Source: JAPOQD01 sp964620555 (GTDB lineage Bacteria > Pseudomonadota > Gammaproteobacteria > Pseudomonadales > Halieaceae). From it: a DNA stretch of 27,861 nt. The stretch lies in NCBI GenBank assembly GCA_964620555.1, contig CAZUGZ010000031.1, forward strand, positions 1 to 27,861, in the 5' to 3' direction. Below, piece by piece: positions 22,561 to 27,861 of the stretch (positions are counted from its first letter, which is position 1; each line of letters begins with the position of its first letter). Position numbers and translations under genes: made by a program. The notes beneath the pieces are model-generated. The model was not told where the DNA came from. It saw only the letters and a program-made list of their open reading frames with translations, and did no database searches.

Positions 22561-25338
22561 TCACGACGGCTGGAACTCGGCGTGGCGGCGTTGCAGTTTT
22601 TGCAATGCCTGCTGCTGACTGGCCAGCTTTTCCCGCGCCCCGGCCACCACTGCGGGCGGAGCGCGGTCTATAAACTGGCGATTGGCCAGTTTGCCGGTCA
22701 GTCGTCGAACCGTTGCTTCCAACTTGCCTATCTCCCTGGCCAGACGCGCCAGTTCCGCCTCGCGATCGATCAGCCCGGCGATGGGCAGCAGTATTTCCAG
22801 TTCTCCCACCAGGGCAGCGGCGGCCATCGGTGGGACTTCCCCTTCGTCGAGAAAACGGATTTCCGTGAGTTTGGCAAGTTTCAGGAGATAGTGCCGGTTG
22901 GCAGCCAGCCGCTTGCGGTCGTCTTCGTCGCCGTTGCGCAGCAGCACCCGCAATTTTGCTCCCGGTGCGATATTCAATTCAGCGCAAATTGTGCGAATGC
23001 CCACGATAACCGCTTTGAGCCAATCCATGGTGGCGCTGTCCGACTGCGCGGCCGGGTCTGAACTGAGGTCGGCGCCGTCCGGGTAGGGCTGCAGCATGAT
23101 GGTGGGCCCCGATTTGCCGGCCAGGGGGGCCACCCGCTGCCAGATTTCCTCGGTGATGAAGGGCATTAGCGGGTGGGCCAGGCGCAGTGTGGCTTCCAGT
23201 ACCCGCACCAGGGTTCTGCGGGTGCCGATCTTGTCGGCCTCGGTTTCCGCCGGATCCCAGAGCACCGGCTTGGAAAATTCCAGGTACCAGTCACAGAACT
23301 GGTTCCAGACAAATTCGTAGACGGCCTGGGAGGCGAGGTCGAATCGGTAGTCGGCGATGGCCCGCTGCACCTCGGCGGAAGTGGCCGCCAGCCGAGCCGT
23401 AATCCAGCGCTCGGCCAGCCGCAGAGGGTAGTCGCCATCCTCGCCGGCGCCACAGTCCCGCCCTTCGCATTGCATCAGCACGTAGCGGGAGGCATTCCAC
23501 AATTTATTGCAAAAGTTGCGAAAACCCTCGATGCGGCCGATGTCGAATTTGATGTCGCGCCCGGTGGAGGCCAGGGAGTAGTAGGTAAAGCGCAGCGCAT
23601 CGGTGCCGTGGGCGGCGATGCCGTCGGCAAACTCGCGGCGCGTCTGCCGTTCGATTTTCCGAGCCAGATCGGGTTGTAACAGGTCGGCAGTGCGCTTGGC
23701 GATCAGGTCTTCCAACCCGATACCGTCTATCAGGTCAATGGGGTCCAGCACGTTGCCCTTGGATTTGGACATTTTCTGGCCGTGGCTGTCGCGCACCAGA
23801 CCGTGCACGTAGACCGTGTGAAAGGGCACTTCGCCGCGGAAATGCAAGCTCATCATGATCATCCGGGCCACCCAGAAAAAGATGATGTCGAACCCGGTAA
23901 CCAGTACCGAAGTGGGGTGGAAGGTGTCGAGGTCAGCGTTGTCCTCGGGCCAGCCCAGGGTCGAGAAAGTCCACAGCGCCGAGGAAAACCAGGTATCGAG
24001 GACATCCTCGTCCTGGCGCAGTTCAAGCTCCGCGGCCAGCTGGTGTTCCCTGCGCACTTCCTCTTCGTCCTCGCCGACGTACAGGTTGCCGCTCGCGTCG
24101 TACCAGGCTGGTATGCGGTGTCCCCACCACAACTGGCGGGAAATACACCAGTCCTGAATGTCCCGCATCCAGCGAAAGTAGGTATTCTCCCACTGTTTGG
24201 GAACAAAGCGGATCGCACCCTGCGCGACGGCCTCGATGGCGGGTTGCGCCAGCCGCTCGGCAGCCACGTACCACTGGTGGGTGAGCCACGGCTCGATGAC
24301 TGCGCCCGAGCGGTCGCCGCGGGGAACGCTGACGCTGTGGTCTTCGACCTTGTCCAGCAGCCCCAGGGTTTCCAGGTCGGCGACGACCCGTTGCCGCGCT
24401 TCGAACCGGTCCAGACCCCGGTAGGGTTCGGGAACCTGGTCGTTGAGGCTGGCGTCGGCATGGAAGATGTTGATCATTTGCAGTTGATGGCGCTGGCCCA
24501 TGCGGTAGTCGTTGAAATCGTGGGCCGGGGTGATCTTCACGCAACCGGTACCGAATTCCCGGTCCACCTGGTCGTCGGCGATGATCGGTATCCGGCGCCC
24601 GCTGAGAGGCAGGGTGATGTGCTGGCCCAGCAGGTGGGCATAGCGATGATCCTGGGGATGCACCGCCACCGCGGTATCGCCGAGCATGGTTTCGGGGCGG
24701 GTGGTAGCTACCACCAGGCTGCCCTCGGCGTCGCTCAGCGGATAGCGGAAGTACCACAGGGAACCGGCCTCTGCCTCGGCCACCACTTCCAGGTCGGAGA
24801 CTGCGGTTTGCAGGGACGGGTCCCAGTTGACCAGGCCCGGTCCCCGATAGATCAGGCCCTCCCGGTACAACTGGCAGAACACCTTGCGCACTGCTGCCGA
24901 CAGCCCGGGGTCCAGGGTGAAGCGTTCCCTCGACCAGTCCAGGGAGGAGCCCAGACGACGCAGTTGCCGGGTAATGGCAGCCCCGGATTCTTCCTTCCAC
25001 TGCCAGGCCCTTTCGATGAACTTCTTCCGGCCCAGACTGTGGCGGGAACTGCCCTCCGCTTCCAACTGTCGCTCCACCACAATCTGGGTGGCGATGCCGG
25101 CGTGGTCGGTGCCGACCTGCCACAGGGTATTGCGGCCCTGCATCCGGTGGTAGCGGATCAGCGCATCCATGATGGCTTCCTGAAAGCCATGCCCCATGTG
25201 CAGCGTGCCGGTCACATTGGGCGGCGGGATCATGATGGTATAGGCATCGCCCTCGCCGCTGGGGGCAAAGTAGCCCTGCTGCTCCCAGTGTTCATACCAT
25301 CGGGATTCGATCCGGGCTGGCTGGTAGGTCTTGTCCAT
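22561..25338 (-). CDS. valS: Valyl-tRNA synthetase
   Basis: The 925-residue enzyme (E. coli ValS: 951) charges tRNA-Val. It has the class I signatures H47-M-G-H50 in GTLHMGHGFQ and K522-MSKS in QKMSKSKGNVLDP. The CP1 editing domain lies between them (TTRPETMLGDTAVAVHP, KITPAHDFNDY). The anticodon-binding region contains WNASRYVL and the late FITEEIWQRV. A C-terminal coiled coil (LAREIGKLEATVRRL onward) is typical of ValS. The start is ATG 25338 behind AAAGG; the open frame continues to 25641 but that part is the antisense of holC. It is the last gene of the pepA-holC-valS group, 29 bases after holC, as in many gammaproteobacteria. Confidence 0.97.
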   Translation of the reverse strand: MDKTYQPARIESRWYEHWEQQGYFAPSGEGDAYTIMIPPPNVTGTLHMGHGFQEAIMDALIRYHRMQGRNTLWQVGTDHAGIATQIVVERQLEAEGSSRHSLGRKKFIERAWQWKEESGAAITRQLRRLGSSLDWSRERFTLDPGLSAAVRKVFCQLYREGLIYRGPGLVNWDPSLQTAVSDLEVVAEAEAGSLWYFRYPLSDAEGSLVVATTRPETMLGDTAVAVHPQDHRYAHLLGQHITLPLSGRRIPIIADDQVDREFGTGCVKITPAHDFNDYRMGQRHQLQMINIFHADASLNDQVPEPYRGLDRFEARQRVVADLETLGLLDKVEDHSVSVPRGDRSGAVIEPWLTHQWYVAAERLAQPAIEAVAQGAIRFVPKQWENTYFRWMRDIQDWCISRQLWWGHRIPAWYDASGNLYVGEDEEEVRREHQLAAELELRQDEDVLDTWFSSALWTFSTLGWPEDNADLDTFHPTSVLVTGFDIIFFWVARMIMMSLHFRGEVPFHTVYVHGLVRDSHGQKMSKSKGNVLDPIDLIDGIGLEDLIAKRTADLLQPDLARKIERQTRREFADGIAAHGTDALRFTYYSLASTGRDIKFDIGRIEGFRNFCNKLWNASRYVLMQCEGRDCGAGEDGDYPLRLAERWITARLAATSAEVQRAIADYRFDLASQAVYEFVWNQFCDWYLEFSKPVLWDPAETEADKIGTRRTLVRVLEATLRLAHPLMPFITEEIWQRVAPLAGKSGPTIMLQPYPDGADLSSDPAAQSDSATMDWLKAVIVGIRTICAELNIAPGAKLRVLLRNGDEDDRKRLAANRHYLLKLAKLTEIRFLDEGEVPPMAAAALVGELEILLPIAGLIDREAELARLAREIGKLEATVRRLTGKLANRQFIDRAPPAVVAGAREKLASQQQALQKLQRRHAEFQPS

Positions 25339-25367
25339 GGCGGCCTTTGGAACGGCGGATGCCCGCT

Positions 25368-25796
25368 TCAGGAGGCTGGAATCTCGTTGCGGTGCAACGG
25401 ATATCCCCGGTCCCGGTAGAACTTCCAGGATTCCCGCAGCGGCTCGCGAATTCCCGGTACCGGCACCACCACCTCCACCGCGCGCTCGAAACGGCTGAAA
25501 AATTCCGGCACGGACAGGGACAGGTTGATCATAACGTCCTGGTGCCCGGCCGGGTCGTCCCCCCAACCGATGGCGATGCGTTCGGCATCGGCACTGCCCA
25601 GCAGGCCGTGGGGAAGAAAGGCCGAGGGAGAATAACTCCACAGCAGATCGTCCAGGGCCCGGGCCGCGCTTTCATCGATGGCATGCAGGTACAGCGAGCG
25701 GCCCCGGCGGTAGAGCGTATTGACCAGTTTGCAGGCGAAGCGCGTTCGCTCCTCTGCCTGCTGCCGCTCCAGCAGGTAAAAATCCACCCTGGTCAT
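25368..25796 (-). CDS. holC: DNA polymerase III chi subunit
   Basis: The 142-residue protein matches HolC: it begins RVDFYLLERQQAEERTRFACKL-like (start MTRVDFYLL), followed by LDDLLWSYSPSAFLPHGLLG, the INLSLSVPEFFSRFERAVEVV segment and the C-terminal RESWKFYRDRGYPL. Chi links the clamp loader, through psi, to single-strand-binding protein during replication. Its ATG (25796-25794) overlaps the pepA stop by four bases (ATGA), so translation is coupled, and the gene is followed by valS. Length agrees with the E. coli protein (147). Confidence 0.93.
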   Translation of the reverse strand: MTRVDFYLLERQQAEERTRFACKLVNTLYRRGRSLYLHAIDESAARALDDLLWSYSPSAFLPHGLLGSADAERIAIGWGDDPAGHQDVMINLSLSVPEFFSRFERAVEVVVPVPGIREPLRESWKFYRDRGYPLHRNEIPAS

Positions 25797-27289
25797 TGGT
25801 CGGCGGCCCGCTCCATCAGAAATTGCAGCAGCATTCCGGCCGGACGACCAGTGGCGCCCTTGAGACCGCCACCGTGCCAGGCGGTGCCGGCAATATCGAG
25901 GTGCGCCCACCGATATTTTTTGGTGAACCTGGCCAGGAAGCAGGCGGCGGTGACACTGCCGGCGCCGGGACTTCCGATGTTGGCCATATCCGCAAAGTTG
26001 GTCTTCAATTGTTTCTGGTAATCCTCCCACAGCGGCATGCGCCAGACGCGATCGTGGCTGCGGGTCCCGGCCCGGCGCAACTGCCGTGCCAGGCCGTTGT
26101 GGTTGCTGTACATGCCGGTGGCGTGGGAACCCAGGGCCACCACGCAGGCTCCGGTGAGGGTGGCGATATCGATCACCGCGGCCGGTTTGAAGCGCTCGGC
26201 ATAGGTCAGGGCATCGCACAGCACCAGGCGGCCTTCGGCGTCGGTGTTGAGAATTTCGATGGTCTGCCCGGACATGCTGGTCACCACATCGCCGGGTTTG
26301 CTGGCCGCACCACTGGGCATGTTTTCGGAGGTGGCAATGATACCGATGACATTCAGCGGCAACTGCATGGCGAGGACGCTTTGCATCACGCCCAACACGG
26401 TGGCGGCACCGCACATGTCGAATTTCATTTCATCCATCTTGGCGCCGGGTTTGAGGCTGATGCCACCGCTGTCGAAGGTGATGCCCTTGCCCACCAGGAC
26501 GTAGGGTTGGTGGCTGTCGTCGGCACCCCGATACTCCATGACGATCAACTTGGCGGGCTCGTCACTGCCGGCGCTTACCGAGAGCAGGGCGCCCATGCCC
26601 AGCTCCCGCATCTGCGCCTCTTCGAGAATCTGCAGGCTGAACCGGCTGTCGTCCGCACCCAGTTCGCCGGCTTGCTCGGCCAGGTACGTGGGAGTGCAGA
26701 TATTGGCCGGCAGGTTGCCCAACTGCCGGGTGTAATTGATGCCGTCACCGATCTTTTGGCCCTGCAGCAGTGCTGCCTTGCACTGCGCGGTAACCGCGGC
26801 ACTACTGGTAGCCAAGAGGATCTTTTTCAATTTGGGCCGTGCCCCCGGTTTGCTCAGGGTTTCCCGGTACCGGTAGCTGGAATGGACAGCGGCGACAGCC
26901 AGCAGGGAACTGAAACGCGCGTAACTCAGTTTTTTGCCCTGCAGGGGCTCCAGTAACAGACACGCCTCCCGGGCTCTGCTGGCCAGCAGCGTCTTGAGCA
27001 GTGTGGCTATGATCTTGCGGGCATTTTTCTCGTTGGGTCCGCTGGCCTTGCCACAACCGAGCAGCAAAACGCGCCTGGCGCCGGCCTCGGGTTGGCAGTG
27101 CAGCAGTTGTGCCTGGCCGACTTTACCGCGCAATTCTCCATTGCTCAGGGCCGAGGTCAGCAGGCCCCCGTTAGCCTCGTCCAGTGCCCTGCCGGCCGCA
27201 TCGAGTTTGCCGTCGGCAAAAACCGGCACCACGATGCAGTCGGTCTTCAGCAATTCCGGTTGGGTAATTTTTCTGGCGGTGAAGTCCAT
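25793..27289 (-). CDS. pepA: Leucyl aminopeptidase (M17 family, cytosol aminopeptidase)
   Basis: The 498-residue protein is a dimetal aminopeptidase that trims N-terminal residues from peptides in the cytosol; E. coli PepA (503) also acts as a DNA-binding factor in Xer recombination and carAB control. The metal and catalytic sites are visible: K268 and D273 in GKGITFDSGG, KFDMCGAATVLG, and D350 and E352 in NTDAEGRL. The C-terminal part has NIGSPGAGSVTAACFLARF and HLDIAGTAWHGG. ATG 27289 is preceded by GGAG. It heads the pepA-holC-valS group. In related bacteria lptF/lptG often start divergently at this point; here the next gene upstream is on the same strand. Confidence 0.96.
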   Translation of the reverse strand: MDFTARKITQPELLKTDCIVVPVFADGKLDAAGRALDEANGGLLTSALSNGELRGKVGQAQLLHCQPEAGARRVLLLGCGKASGPNEKNARKIIATLLKTLLASRAREACLLLEPLQGKKLSYARFSSLLAVAAVHSSYRYRETLSKPGARPKLKKILLATSSAAVTAQCKAALLQGQKIGDGINYTRQLGNLPANICTPTYLAEQAGELGADDSRFSLQILEEAQMRELGMGALLSVSAGSDEPAKLIVMEYRGADDSHQPYVLVGKGITFDSGGISLKPGAKMDEMKFDMCGAATVLGVMQSVLAMQLPLNVIGIIATSENMPSGAASKPGDVVTSMSGQTIEILNTDAEGRLVLCDALTYAERFKPAAVIDIATLTGACVVALGSHATGMYSNHNGLARQLRRAGTRSHDRVWRMPLWEDYQKQLKTNFADMANIGSPGAGSVTAACFLARFTKKYRWAHLDIAGTAWHGGGLKGATGRPAGMLLQFLMERAADQ

Positions 27290-27350
27290 GGCAACTCCTC
27301 AGTTCAGGATGGTGCAAGTGTATGACGAAATGGGCGGGGACGGCGAGGGA

Positions 27351-27839
27351 TCAGCCCTTGTTTTTGGGCAGCAGGTACAATTCGGTAGCGGACAGGTGAT
27401 CGTGCCAACTGCGGCTTTCCCGATCGAACAGGCACCACCAGAAGCCCATCCCCAGGGGCAGCAGGGAGAGCACCGCACAGCCACAGCGCAGCAGACAGCG
27501 CCACCAGGTCAATGGCCGGCCGCCGCGGCAGCGCAGCTGGATGCGCCAGGCCTGCATGCCCAGGGTCTGGCCCTGCAGCCGCCAGAACCCGCTGTAAAAG
27601 CCCAATATTGCGATCACCACCAGCACCTGCACCAGTCGGGGATGGAGCTGAACCGGGTCACCCGCCGTGCCGCCGCCCCCGGTCAAAAGGGCCTGCAGAC
27701 CGGTGGCCAGGGCCACCAGCAAGAGGATCAGCGACAGGATCAGCAGGCTGTCGTAAAACAGTGCAGCCAGCTGGCGCGCCAGGCCGGGATGTGTCGATGC
27801 AAGCATGGAGCGGATTCTATCACCAGTAGACAGCATCAT
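27351..27839 (-). CDS. RDD family membrane protein
   Basis: The 162-residue protein has several hydrophobic segments (about residues 24-52, 70-87 and 119-137) and the RDD pattern: an arginine and an aspartate in the first segment (LARQLAALFYDSLLIL), a GQTLGMQAWRIQL middle motif and a final DRESRSWHDHLSATELY block. The family consists of small inner-membrane proteins of unclear transport-related role. The start is uncertain: ATG 27839 or 27836 have only a distant GAGGG, and ATG 27806 has none; the window ends 22 bases beyond the first. It lies 61 bases upstream of pepA on the same strand. Confidence 0.85.
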   Translation of the reverse strand: MMLSTGDRIRSMLASTHPGLARQLAALFYDSLLILSLILLLVALATGLQALLTGGGGTAGDPVQLHPRLVQVLVVIAILGFYSGFWRLQGQTLGMQAWRIQLRCRGGRPLTWWRCLLRCGCAVLSLLPLGMGFWWCLFDRESRSWHDHLSATELYLLPKNKG

Positions 27840-27861
27840 GGGGTCGGGATGATCCCTCTAC

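Noticed and set aside
25339..25641. N-terminal extension of valS up to 25641
   Set aside because: The extra part is the antisense/alternate frame of holC; the known ValS N-terminus (MDKTYQP) begins at 25338 with a ribosome site.

Overview
The window is a 27.9 kb piece of a high-GC proteobacterial chromosome. It is most likely from a gammaproteobacterium, and marine/Cellvibrionales-Pseudomonadales-like is my inference. The reasons are the conserved order pepA-holC-valS, the icd / clpS-clpA neighbourhood, and an E. coli-type NADP isocitrate dehydrogenase with the conserved phosphorylatable serine. Two 10-N runs (about 2098-2107 and 17501-17510) are scaffold joins, so this is probably a metagenome-assembled genome. 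Both joins fall inside genes. Protein-frame reasoning suggests the first gap is really about -1 base (the contigs abut or overlap by one G) and the second hides about 20 bases.

Layout. 55-995 (+): two overlapping type II dehydroquinase-family genes, the first without the catalytic tyrosine/arginine loop and the second canonical AroQ. 1008-2342 (-): a two-domain thioredoxin/glutaredoxin-like protein followed by a TVP38/DedA-like membrane protein. 2504-4546 (+): a large DUF3604 lipoprotein. 4646-4753 (+): a truncated Phd/YefM antitoxin relic directly in front of an omega-amino-acid aminotransferase (4760-6097). This is followed by an acyl-CoA carboxyltransferase (6172-7641). 7666-10000 (-): an enoyl-CoA hydratase-like protein and a DUF1214 protein. 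10201-11877 (+): an exported arylsulfatase. 11885-12189: the 3' half of a zinc-finger (zf-TFIIB-like) gene cut off at a REP/MITE-like repeat. 12272-14086 (+): a serralysin-like, RTX/DUF4214 secreted protein whose zinc-protease motif is erased. 14166-19056 (+): SDR oxidoreductase, icd, clpS and clpA. 19080-20117 (+): hemH, which ends tail-to-tail with a cytochrome P450 gene (20114-21385, -). 21618-22448 (-): two cold-shock-domain genes, one membrane-anchored. 22561-27839 (-): valS, holC, pepA and an RDD-family membrane protein.

The housekeeping parts (aroQ, icd, clpSA, hemH, valS-holC-pepA) are ordinary. The accessory parts are the 4.5-14 kb block (CoA/amine catabolism, sulfatase, secreted pseudo-protease) and the P450. 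There is no CRISPR array, phage, IS element, rRNA or tRNA that I can see. The most unusual objects are the protease-dead serralysin-like protein, the active/inactive AroQ pair, the antitoxin stub, the repeat-truncated zinc-finger gene and the membrane-tethered cold-shock protein.
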